Assembly: GCA_903911805.1 (NCBI GenBank)
Contig: CAIWET010000601.1
Span: 1-5,450 of the forward strand
DNA: 5,450 nucleotides
DNA from: an uncultured Ignavibacteria bacterium
GTDB lineage: Bacteria > Bacteroidota > Ignavibacteria > Kapaibacteriales > UBA2268
Direction of reading: 5' to 3'
Shown: positions 1 through 5,450 of the stretch, one piece after another
Position numbering within the stretch: the first letter of the stretch is position 1
Layout of the letters: each line of letters begins with the position of its first letter
Program-made: the position numbers and the translations under genes
Notes under the pieces: model-generated
Database searches by the model: none
The model's input: the letters and a program-made list of their open reading frames with translations, nothing else
Told to the model about the DNA's origin: nothing

Positions 1-152
1 AAATCAATAGGCAATAAAACTGCTTCGATATGATTATCTCTAATAATTGCAAGCTTATTTAATTTTTTATCTCTTAACTTGTCAAAATTCAAATTTAATT
101 CTTGACTTAATTTTGCTAAAGGAATAATTTCATCTTTTGAATAAAGTACCAT
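1..152 (-). CDS. Phd/YefM-type antitoxin-like protein (partial, C-terminus off the left edge)
   Basis: Fifty residues are visible, starting from ATG at 150-152. An in-frame TAA 15 bases upstream of that ATG excludes a longer start. The N-terminal part (VLYSKDEIIPLAKLSQELN) resembles the short strand-helix start of Phd/YefM proteins. The segment LAIIRDNHIEAVLLPID (residues 34-50) matches the family pattern in which a basic turn is followed by a strand reading 'AVLLPI(E/D)xYE'. Such antitoxins are usually about 80-95 residues, bind their own promoter as dimers, and neutralise a RelE/Doc/VapC-type toxin with a flexible C-terminal tail. Here the C-terminus and any toxin gene would lie beyond position 1. 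The gene is co-directional with the OmpA-family gene 71 bases upstream and has no clear Shine-Dalgarno, only an A-rich leader. It was recognised from pattern alone on a short fragment, so another small DNA-binding or hypothetical protein remains possible. Confidence 0.55.
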   Translation of the reverse strand, partial: MVLYSKDEIIPLAKLSQELNLNFDKLRDKKLNKLAIIRDNHIEAVLLPID

Positions 153-223
153 TTTATTTTTTTTCTTTAATTATACAAATACTAACTTAATAACGAAAAT
201 TAATTAGATATATTACAAATATG
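153..223 (-). promoter_or_regulatory. Intergenic leader of the antitoxin-like gene with a TATAAT box
   Basis: On the minus strand a perfect TATAAT lies at 170-175, about 17 bases ahead of the ATG at 152. The hexamer 17 bases further upstream (TTTCGT) is a poor -35 match. The surrounding DNA is extremely A+T-rich, so this hexamer can occur by chance. No GC-rich hairpin followed by a T-run is present after the OmpA stop, so I see no factor-independent terminator here and read-through from the upstream gene is possible. Confidence 0.2.
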
Positions 224-2233
224 TTATTTTATAGGGGTTTCAATATTAATTTGAACAGTTCTACAGTAAAATCTGCCCTCTGGCATTGTATTGTCAAATA
301 AAATACTTTCTTCTCCAACTCCAATAGTTTGAGCATCTTTGAGTTTCAATCTATTTGAAACAGATTTTGCTCGATTCAAAGATATTTTCCTATTAATTGC
401 TTCAGAACCCATCGCATCAGTAAATCCAATAATTTTTACATTTGAATTATCTTTTACTCTTTGATTAACAAAATCAACAACCTTTTTGTGTTCTTTTCCT
501 AATGTTGATTTACCATAATCAAATAAAATTAAACTATAATATTCAAATTCTTTATCTTCAAGCTTATTAATTCTCTTAGTATCAATTGATAATTGCTCGA
601 CTTTTAAGAATTTTGGTTCAGTTACAAATGTTTGACCAACTGAATCTTCAATTGCTAATTTATACGTTATAATTCCACCAATTTTAGGTGAATTAGTGTC
701 TTTTTCATTAATAGGCCAACTAAATGTTTCTGGAAATTTATTAGTTCCAGCTTGATTAATATAAGTTTTCCCTTCCTGCTCAGCAATAAATCTCCATTTT
801 GCTAATCCTACATCAGCGCTAGCCTTAGGATAAAATTTAATAGTTGAACTTGAAATTCTTCTTATAGTATCAACAGAAATAACAGATTCGGTAATAATCC
901 AATCTTTTGTAATAATCTCCACTCTTCTGTTTTCAGGTGCGGCTAATGGATCTTTTTTATTTGATGGTTGTTTTGGAAGATTTCTAGCTTCAATACTCAT
1001 TCTTTTATGATCAATTCCCCAAACATTTGCAAAATATTCTTTAATAGAATTTGCTCTAGCATATGAAAGATCTTTGTTTTTGATTTCATTTCCAATATCA
1101 GCATTGGTGCCAACTAATGATATAGATGTTCCTGGGTTATCTGATAGTCTTTTACCAATTATGTTTAAAACGTGATAATAAGTTTGTAAAATATCTAAAC
1201 CAGTAATTTTCTTCATTGAAAATTTTTTTGTTTCAGCTGATGAAATTTTATGATACTTAGAAGGTATTTCAAATGAATTTTCTTCAAAAAAGATATAATT
1301 AAGTAAAGGTCTCATATTTAAAGAAATAAAATCTTCAATTTTAAGAGAAATATCTTTTTTCTCAACATTATTACTATCTACTTGAGTAGCAGTTATTTCT
1401 GCAAATATATTAGGTGAACCAGGAATCTCTGGATTTGGTCCAAACGGTGGAGGTAAAGGAGCTGGTGGTGGTGGTGGTGGTGCTGGTGGTTGCTTATATT
1501 TCAATGAAACACCTGCTCTGAATGTATGAACATACCAACTAATTCCACTTACCTGAGGTAAAATCCAAAAGTTGTAAAATATTTCGGGTTCTAATAAATA
1601 AGTTCTTTTTTTATTTAATGGTAATGAATAAGTCAATCCCAAGTTAATAGATAATTGTAATGTGTTAATTTCATTAATATTTCCTGAAGATTGATTTCTA
1701 TATCTTAAACCATTTTCAAAAGTCCCACGATCTGAAGGTTCTTTAATAGTTTCAATATATTCAAAATGATTAGCAATATTAAAACCAATTCCTAATCCAC
1801 CAAAAACTTTAAAATTCTCTTCAATCTTGTACCCAATCATAGGATTTAAAGCAATTAAATCCAAATTTGTGTTCATCTTATGGGTGAAAACTCCAGAAAA
1901 TGATTTGCCATCAATTATTAGATTAGTTGATTCATCTTTAGTCAAGTCACCATCGTGGCTATCATATTTCAATCTTAAAGAAATTGTAAAATCCTTATCA
2001 AATATATAGTCATAAACTAAACCTAAAGATGGCCCCAATCCATAACCATTAGAATATGATTGACAACAACTTGCAACACCTGGAATTTTATCAAACGTTG
2101 CATTATGTATATTAAGTCCATAATCATAAAAAATTCCAAATCTTGGCTTCAACTCATTAGTATCAATTTCAGAAAATAAATAATTTTTTGAAAATAATAA
2201 GAAAAACAGCACTAAAATTGTGCTTTTATGCAT
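224..2233 (-). CDS. Outer-membrane OmpA-family protein with beta-barrel and two OmpA-like domains
   Basis: 669 residues. It is probably an outer-membrane protein that anchors the envelope to peptidoglycan. Residues 1-21 form a signal peptide: basic start, a hydrophobic run (ILVLFFLLF), and likely cleavage after YLFS. Residues about 30-247 alternate strands and turns like a small outer-membrane barrel, for example GYGLGPSLGLVYDY and FGGLGIGFNI. Residues 248-273 are a proline-rich linker. OmpA-like domain 1 (about 310-440) keeps NKDLSYARA (386-394) and a canonical NRRVEI (435-440). However, where OmpA has the Asp of its G-Y-T-D loop, it has Ala378 (GTNADIG). A beta-rich, Ig-like segment follows (about 445-550). 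OmpA-like domain 2 (about 560-665) keeps GFTDAMGS with Asp606 and Arg621 (NRKISLNRA), the pair that binds diaminopimelate in this family, but its end reads CRTVQI instead of NRRVEI. It lies 50 bases after the TPR gene and probably shares its transcript. The start is supported by GGGGG four bases upstream. Family assignment is firm; the exact partner and role are not known. Confidence 0.9.
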   Translation of the reverse strand: MHKSTILVLFFLLFSKNYLFSEIDTNELKPRFGIFYDYGLNIHNATFDKIPGVASCCQSYSNGYGLGPSLGLVYDYIFDKDFTISLRLKYDSHDGDLTKDESTNLIIDGKSFSGVFTHKMNTNLDLIALNPMIGYKIEENFKVFGGLGIGFNIANHFEYIETIKEPSDRGTFENGLRYRNQSSGNINEINTLQLSINLGLTYSLPLNKKRTYLLEPEIFYNFWILPQVSGISWYVHTFRAGVSLKYKQPPAPPPPPPAPLPPPFGPNPEIPGSPNIFAEITATQVDSNNVEKKDISLKIEDFISLNMRPLLNYIFFEENSFEIPSKYHKISSAETKKFSMKKITGLDILQTYYHVLNIIGKRLSDNPGTSISLVGTNADIGNEIKNKDLSYARANSIKEYFANVWGIDHKRMSIEARNLPKQPSNKKDPLAAPENRRVEIITKDWIITESVISVDTIRRISSSTIKFYPKASADVGLAKWRFIAEQEGKTYINQAGTNKFPETFSWPINEKDTNSPKIGGIITYKLAIEDSVGQTFVTEPKFLKVEQLSIDTKRINKLEDKEFEYYSLILFDYGKSTLGKEHKKVVDFVNQRVKDNSNVKIIGFTDAMGSEAINRKISLNRAKSVSNRLKLKDAQTIGVGEESILFDNTMPEGRFYCRTVQINIETPIK
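1461..1490 (-). repeat. In-frame CCA trinucleotide repeat encoding the proline linker
   Basis: On the plus strand this reads GGT six times in a row (1464-1481), flanked by GCT, and GGT twice more (1485-1490). In the gene's frame these are mostly CCA proline codons with one Ala at each end of the long run, encoding PPAPPPPPPA (residues 249-258). The run sits between the barrel and the first OmpA-like domain, where a stiff, extended spacer is expected. Changes in repeat number by slippage would alter spacer length by whole codons without breaking the frame. Confidence 0.8.
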
Positions 2234-2242
2234 TTTTCCCCC
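2234..2242 (-). promoter_or_regulatory. Ribosome binding site of the OmpA-family gene
   Basis: Reading the minus strand, GGGGGAAAA immediately precedes the ATG at 2233. It is a G-run rather than a classical AGGAGG and sits four bases from the start. The DJ-1 family gene on the other strand has nearly the same arrangement (GGGGAAAAA before TTG), which supports both starts. Confidence 0.5.
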
Positions 2243-2283
2243 AAATAAGGCTTCTTGAAAATTTCATTTTTTGTATTTTTATA

Positions 2284-3585
2284 TTAATGTTCTGGTTCAT
2301 AGCCAAGTTTTTTAATCCAATTGCGAACTTGAGAAGTATTTGAATCTTTACCATTTTGTAAATTCAAAAATTTATTAAAATCAATAACTGCTTCTTCTAT
2401 TTTTCCATCAGATCTAAATGCTATTCCTCTATTTAAATAAGCAATTGAAAAATCAGGTTTTATTTCAATTGCTAAAGTAAAATCTTCAAGAGCTTTTTTG
2501 TAGTGTTTCATTTTCATAAAAACGTTACCTCTACCTATATAAGCCTGAACAAATTTTTGATTCAAATTTAGTGATTTTGAAAAATCTTTTAATGCATCCT
2601 TGTATTGCTCTAAAAAAGTGTGACAATTTGCCCTTCCAAAATATGCAGAAACAAGATTAGGGTCAAGTTCAATTGCTTTTTCAAAGTCAATTAGGGCTTC
2701 AATATATTTCTTTAAATAATAATTCGCATTACCTTTATTGAAATATAATTGAGCATTATTGGGTAGTATTAATATTGCTTTTTCATAATCTCTTATAGAA
2801 TTTTCAAATTCTTTATGAGTAAAGTAAGCAACTGCTCTATTATTATAACCATCAACCGAGTCTGGTTTTAACTCAATAAAACTAGTAAAATCACTGATAG
2901 CACTACTATTATCTTTTAATTTACTATGAATCATCCCTCTATAAAGATATGCTTTTTCAAAATCAGGATTAATATCTAGACAAGTAGAAAAATCTTTTAA
3001 TGCTTCTTTGTATTTATGTGTATTAAGAAATGCCATACCCCTTGATAAATAAATTTTATCATTTTTGGGTTCTAATTGAGCAACTTTTGTAAAATCTTCG
3101 ATAGCTTCATCATACATTTTTCTTTCAAAATAAGAATTACCACGATATTGATAAGCTAATGCATAACTTGGATTTAATTCAAGTGATTGAGTAAAATCTT
3201 CAATACCCTTTTCATATTTTTTTAGTAAATAAAAAGAATATCCTCTTCTATAGTACGCAAAAGGAAATTCTCTATTTAATTCAATAGCTTTTGAAAAGTC
3301 ATCAATAGATTTGGTAATGTGCCTTAATTCAACTTCGACTATCCCTCTTTTGAAGAAAGCAAAAGAAAAATTAGGATTTAATGTTATTGCATGATTATAA
3401 TCAATCAAAGCATCAGGAAATTGACTTAACTCAAAATAAGAATTCGCTCTTTTAAAATATGCAAATGATGCTCTTGGATTTACTTCAATAGCATTGCTAT
3501 AAAATCTTATTGCATCTTTATAATTATTAACCTTAAAGGAAAAATCTCCCTTTTCTATCCAATCTTCAGCAGCACTTTTTGCCAT
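2284..3585 (-). CDS. Tetratricopeptide-repeat (TPR) scaffold protein, twelve repeats
   Basis: 433 residues, composed of a 6-residue head, twelve contiguous 34-residue TPRs (7-40, 41-74 and so on to 381-414) and a 19-residue tail that can form a capping helix (QVRNWIKKLGY). Each repeat shows the TPR consensus: aromatic at 3-4, R-G/A at 6-7 (YRRGYSF, YQYRGNSYF), Tyr/Phe near 17, Ala/Ser-Ile/Leu at 19-20, D-F/Y at 22-23, and usually N-P at 30-31. The last N-P is lost in repeats 3 (NR), 10 (NQ) and 12. No signal peptide or membrane helix is visible, so it is probably cytoplasmic. TPR arrays bind peptides or partner proteins; no enzymatic domain is present and the partner is unknown. An in-frame TAA nine bases before the ATG makes 3585 the first possible start; a weak GGA lies upstream. 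It is divergent from the DJ-1 family gene and 50 bases ahead of the OmpA-family gene on the same strand, so co-transcription with the latter is likely. Confidence 0.93.
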   Translation of the reverse strand: MAKSAAEDWIEKGDFSFKVNNYKDAIRFYSNAIEVNPRASFAYFKRANSYFELSQFPDALIDYNHAITLNPNFSFAFFKRGIVEVELRHITKSIDDFSKAIELNREFPFAYYRRGYSFYLLKKYEKGIEDFTQSLELNPSYALAYQYRGNSYFERKMYDEAIEDFTKVAQLEPKNDKIYLSRGMAFLNTHKYKEALKDFSTCLDINPDFEKAYLYRGMIHSKLKDNSSAISDFTSFIELKPDSVDGYNNRAVAYFTHKEFENSIRDYEKAILILPNNAQLYFNKGNANYYLKKYIEALIDFEKAIELDPNLVSAYFGRANCHTFLEQYKDALKDFSKSLNLNQKFVQAYIGRGNVFMKMKHYKKALEDFTLAIEIKPDFSIAYLNRGIAFRSDGKIEEAVIDFNKFLNLQNGKDSNTSQVRNWIKKLGYEPEH

Positions 3586-3713
3586 TTCATTTTATCCAAA
3601 AATCTTCATCAAAATTAAAATATTGGAATTTCATTTCAAATATTTATAAATATAAACAATTTTTATCGTCTAATTATTTATATTATTGTAAAAATATTTA
3701 AAATGGGGAAAAA
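3586..3713. promoter_or_regulatory. Divergent promoter region between the TPR and DJ-1 family genes
   Basis: These 128 bases separate two outward-facing genes and therefore must hold the start signals for both transcription units. The DNA is almost entirely A/T. I see no convincing sigma-70 pair and no exact Bacteroidota-type TAnnTTTG box; near matches occur on both strands but are not separable from background. A perfect 14-base palindrome lies at 3640-3653 near the middle. The function follows from gene orientation; individual elements are not resolved. Confidence 0.45.
3705..3713 (+). promoter_or_regulatory. Ribosome binding site that fixes the TTG start of the DJ-1 family gene
   Basis: GGGG at 3705-3708 followed by five A leads directly into TTG at 3714. 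An in-frame TAA at 3699-3701 leaves no other start codon between it and the conserved first beta-strand of the protein, so TTG is the start. The ATG at 3703-3705 is in another frame and reaches a stop within ten codons. Confidence 0.6.
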
Positions 3714-4274
3714 TTGGATATTAAAGTGTTAATTCCTATTGCTCAAGGCACCGAAGAAATGGAAGTTGTTATCATAATTGATATTTTAAGAAGAGCAAAA
3801 TTATTGGTAAAAGTTGCAGGAGAAAATGAAATTGTTACTTGTGCTCACGGATTGAAAATAATTCCTGACAAATTAATTGATAATATTGATGATGATGAGT
3901 TTTATGATGCATTAATTATTCCCGGTGGATTAGAAGGTGTTAATAATTTAAGAAATAATGAATATTTTATTGATATTTTAAAAAGACACAATAGAAAAGA
4001 AATATTTATTGGAGCTATTTGCGCTGCACCTTTAATTTTAAGCTCAGCTAAAATTTTAAAATCTAATCATAAAATTACTTCTCATCCATCAATAAGAGAA
4101 CAACTTAGTTCTTTTGAAATTACTGAAGATGCTGTTGTTATAGATGAAAATATTATTACTTCAAAGGGAGCAGGTACAGCCTTAGAGTTTTCTTTAAAAA
4201 TCGTGGAATTATTAATTAATTTAGAAACAGCTCAAAATATTTCAAAATCAATTTGCTTTACATCAAATGAATGA
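3714..4274 (+). CDS. DJ-1/YajL/PfpI-family protein (class I glutamine amidotransferase-like fold)
   Basis: 186 residues, close to the roughly 189 of DJ-1 and similar in length to YajL. The N-terminal strand and turn (IPIAQGTEEMEVV) carry the conserved acidic residue Glu17. LIIPGGLEGVNNL (68-79) is the glycine turn. GAICAAP (100-106) is the nucleophile elbow with Cys103. ITSHP (121-125) supplies His124, and TSKGAGTALEFSLKIVELL (149-167) is the typical C-terminal signature. These features favour the DJ-1/YajL branch over hexameric PfpI proteases. Reported activities of that branch include glyoxalase/deglycase-type repair, redox sensing by the cysteine, chaperone action and removal of a cyclic anhydride formed from 1,3-bisphosphoglycerate; which applies here cannot be read from sequence. 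It is cytoplasmic. It starts at TTG behind a GGGG run and heads an operon: its last 8 bases overlap the acylphosphatase gene. Confidence 0.92.
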   Translation: MDIKVLIPIAQGTEEMEVVIIIDILRRAKLLVKVAGENEIVTCAHGLKIIPDKLIDNIDDDEFYDALIIPGGLEGVNNLRNNEYFIDILKRHNRKEIFIGAICAAPLILSSAKILKSNHKITSHPSIREQLSSFEITEDAVVIDENIITSKGAGTALEFSLKIVELLINLETAQNISKSICFTSNE

Positions 4275-4542
4275 AATTAAGGCTAAATTTATTGTACAGG
4301 GTTTAGTTCAAGGTGTTGGTTATCGATTTTTTGTTTATCGAAATGCTACTGAACTTGAACTTAGAGGTTATTCGAAAAATTTGTTCGATGGTTCAGTTGA
4401 AGTTTTGGTTGCTGGAACAAAGGAATCAATTGATTCTTTATCTGAATTACTAAAAGTTGGTCCATCACGTTCAATTGTAAAAAAAGTTCAATATGAAATT
4501 ATTGAAGATTGTAAGAATTTTAATGGATTTGAAATTATTTGA
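4267..4542 (+). CDS. acyP: Acylphosphatase
   Basis: 91 residues, the normal size of this one-domain enzyme. It hydrolyses carboxyl-phosphate mixed anhydrides such as acetyl phosphate, carbamoyl phosphate and 1,3-bisphosphoglycerate to the acid and phosphate (EC 3.6.1.7). The phosphate-binding loop signature VQGLVQGVGYRFFV is at residues 10-23 with catalytic Arg20. The second signature GYSKNLFDGSVEV is at 34-46 with catalytic Asn38, and the C-terminus ends in the usual edge strand (FEII). All active-site residues are present. It is cytoplasmic. The ATG lies inside the end of the DJ-1 family gene (8-base overlap) and no Shine-Dalgarno is evident, so translation is probably coupled to the upstream gene. 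Its stop overlaps the start of the patatin-like gene. An ATG four bases later is out of frame. Confidence 0.95.
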   Translation: MNEIKAKFIVQGLVQGVGYRFFVYRNATELELRGYSKNLFDGSVEVLVAGTKESIDSLSELLKVGPSRSIVKKVQYEIIEDCKNFNGFEII

Positions 4543-5450
4543 AAAAATCAATTTTATATATTTTAATTTTTTGTTTTTATTCTAATTTTTTATTCTCAAA
4601 AGAATTAATTAAAACCATCAATATTCCAAATATTAAAGAAATTCGACCCAAGATTTCGTTAGTATTAAGTGGTGGTGGAGCTAGAGGCTTTTCTCAAATT
4701 GGAGTTTTAAAAGCTTTTGAAGAAGAAAATATAGAAGTTAATAATTTAATTGGTACAAGCATTGGCTCAGTTATTGGTGGATTGTATTGTATTGGATATT
4801 CTGCTAGCGAATTGGATTCTATTTTAACTAAACCTGATTGGAAAAGCTTTTTATCTATTAATCTTGAACAAGATAGGAATAACTTATTTATTGACCAAAA
4901 AAGGATAAACGACAGAGCACTTTTAACCTTTAGATTTAGCAATTTTAAATTTATTTTGCCTGAAGCAATTTCATTAGGAATAAAATATAGTTCATTTATT
5001 CAAGGTTTGATTTGGAATTCTACTTATCAAAAAACTTATAATTTTGATAGTTTAAAAATACCATTTAGAGCTGTTACTACTGATTTAGTTTCAGGAAAAA
5101 CTGTTGTTTTAAATAAAGGAAATCTTGTTTCAGCTATGATGGCTTCAAGTGCGGTTCCATTAAGATATAGCCCAGTAAGAATTGATTCTATGATATTAGT
5201 AGATGGTGGATTAATGGCAAATATTCCTGTTGAAGCAGCTAAAGAGTTTAATCCAGATTTTACTATTGCAGTTAATGCAATTTCCCCAATGTTTTCAAAA
5301 GAAGAACTTAATAATCCTTGGAATATTGCTGATCAAGTCGTTTCAGTAACTATGAAATATTTCAGTGATTTATCTTTTAATAAAGCTGATTTTCTGATTT
5401 CTCCTAAATTAAATGGTAGGTCTAATACTGATTTTACAAATCTCGATTCT
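4539..5450 (+). CDS. Secreted patatin-like phospholipase (partial, C-terminus off the right edge)
   Basis: 304 residues are visible. Residues 1-20 form a signal peptide: MKKS, a hydrophobic core (ILYILIFCFY), and likely cleavage after FLFS. Cys12 is not in a lipobox. The patatin domain follows: LVLSGGGARGFSQIGVL (41-57) is the oxyanion-hole loop, GTSIG (72-76) the nucleophile elbow with Ser74, and VDGGLMANIPVEAA (221-234) holds the catalytic Asp222 in its DGG motif. The Ser-Asp dyad is complete, so acyl-ester hydrolysis of phospholipids or other lipids is expected, in the periplasm or at the outer membrane. Start choice: an in-frame TGA at 4530-4532 leaves TTG 4539 as the only standard start before the conserved domain, and the next in-frame ATG is at residue 200. 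The start overlaps the acylphosphatase stop by four bases (TTGA). Exported bacterial patatins of this type often continue into a POTRA/outer-membrane barrel (PlpD-like) and reach 700 or more residues; whether this one does lies beyond the window. Confidence 0.93.
   Translation, partial: MKKSILYILIFCFYSNFLFSKELIKTINIPNIKEIRPKISLVLSGGGARGFSQIGVLKAFEEENIEVNNLIGTSIGSVIGGLYCIGYSASELDSILTKPDWKSFLSINLEQDRNNLFIDQKRINDRALLTFRFSNFKFILPEAISLGIKYSSFIQGLIWNSTYQKTYNFDSLKIPFRAVTTDLVSGKTVVLNKGNLVSAMMASSAVPLRYSPVRIDSMILVDGGLMANIPVEAAKEFNPDFTIAVNAISPMFSKEELNNPWNIADQVVSVTMKYFSDLSFNKADFLISPKLNGRSNTDFTNLDS

Noticed and set aside
1827..2009. 60-codon open frame on the plus strand
   Set aside because: It lies wholly inside the OmpA-family gene on the opposite strand, has no ribosome binding site or recognisable domain, and is explained as a shadow of the barrel-coding region.
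2234..2283. Possible terminator between the TPR and OmpA-family genes
   Set aside because: There are T-runs and a tiny GAAATTTTC inverted repeat but no stable GC-containing stem, so I do not call a terminator.
224..3585. Type IX secretion component (PorE-like TPR plus OmpA) as identity of the minus-strand pair
   Set aside because: PorE-type proteins combine these domains in one exported lipoprotein. Here the TPR protein has no signal peptide, and the OmpA protein has a barrel and two OmpA-like domains, so the resemblance is only in domain names.
3703..3732. ATG at 3703 as an alternative start near the DJ-1 family gene
   Set aside because: It is out of frame with the gene and meets a stop after nine codons; it overlaps the ribosome binding G-run.
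4271..4273. Second ATG just after the acylphosphatase start
   Set aside because: It is in a different frame from the acylphosphatase signatures and does not lead into them.
4694..4942. 82-codon open frame on the minus strand
   Set aside because: It is antisense to the patatin catalytic domain, whose motifs (GTSIG, GGGARG) prove the plus-strand reading. The minus-strand product resembles nothing.
1..5450. tRNA, rRNA, CRISPR, transposon or integration-site signals
   Set aside because: I found no GC-rich structured RNA stretch, no regularly spaced direct repeats apart from those caused by TPR coding, and no transposase or integrase reading frame.

Overview
The window is strongly A+T-rich (roughly 70% or more by eye) and gene-dense, with no RNA gene, insertion sequence or CRISPR array that I can see. 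The proteins point to a Gram-negative bacterium with a true outer membrane: an exported OmpA-family protein with an N-terminal beta-barrel, and an exported patatin-like protein. The two-OmpA-domain architecture, the low GC, the weak or unusual ribosome binding sites and the UUG starts fit the FCB group (Bacteroidota/Chlorobiota/Ignavibacteria/Kapabacteria-like). That placement is inference; no rRNA or other phylogenetic marker is present.

Left part, minus strand, read right to left. A 433-residue protein made almost wholly of twelve back-to-back 34-residue TPRs (2284-3585) is followed after 50 bases by a 669-residue outer-membrane/periplasmic protein (224-2233). The latter has a signal peptide, a beta-barrel, a proline-rich linker and two OmpA-like domains separated by a beta-rich segment. 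After a further 71 bases comes the start of a small gene running off the left edge (1-152). Its 50 visible residues look like a Phd/YefM-type antitoxin.

Right part, plus strand. A 128-base divergent intergenic region separates the TPR gene from a tightly packed three-gene operon: a DJ-1/YajL/PfpI-family protein (3714-4274), an acylphosphatase (4267-4542, overlapping by 8 bases) and a secreted patatin-like phospholipase (4539 to the right edge, overlapping by 4 bases). The first and third genes start at TTG. In both cases an in-frame stop just upstream leaves TTG as the only usable start.

The overlaps suggest translational coupling. DJ-1-type enzymes and acylphosphatase both have reported links to 1,3-bisphosphoglycerate chemistry, so a metabolite-damage-control pair is a reasonable hypothesis. 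The patatin is exported and probably does a separate envelope lipid job. None of the full-length genes looks broken; the two edge genes are cut by the window only.
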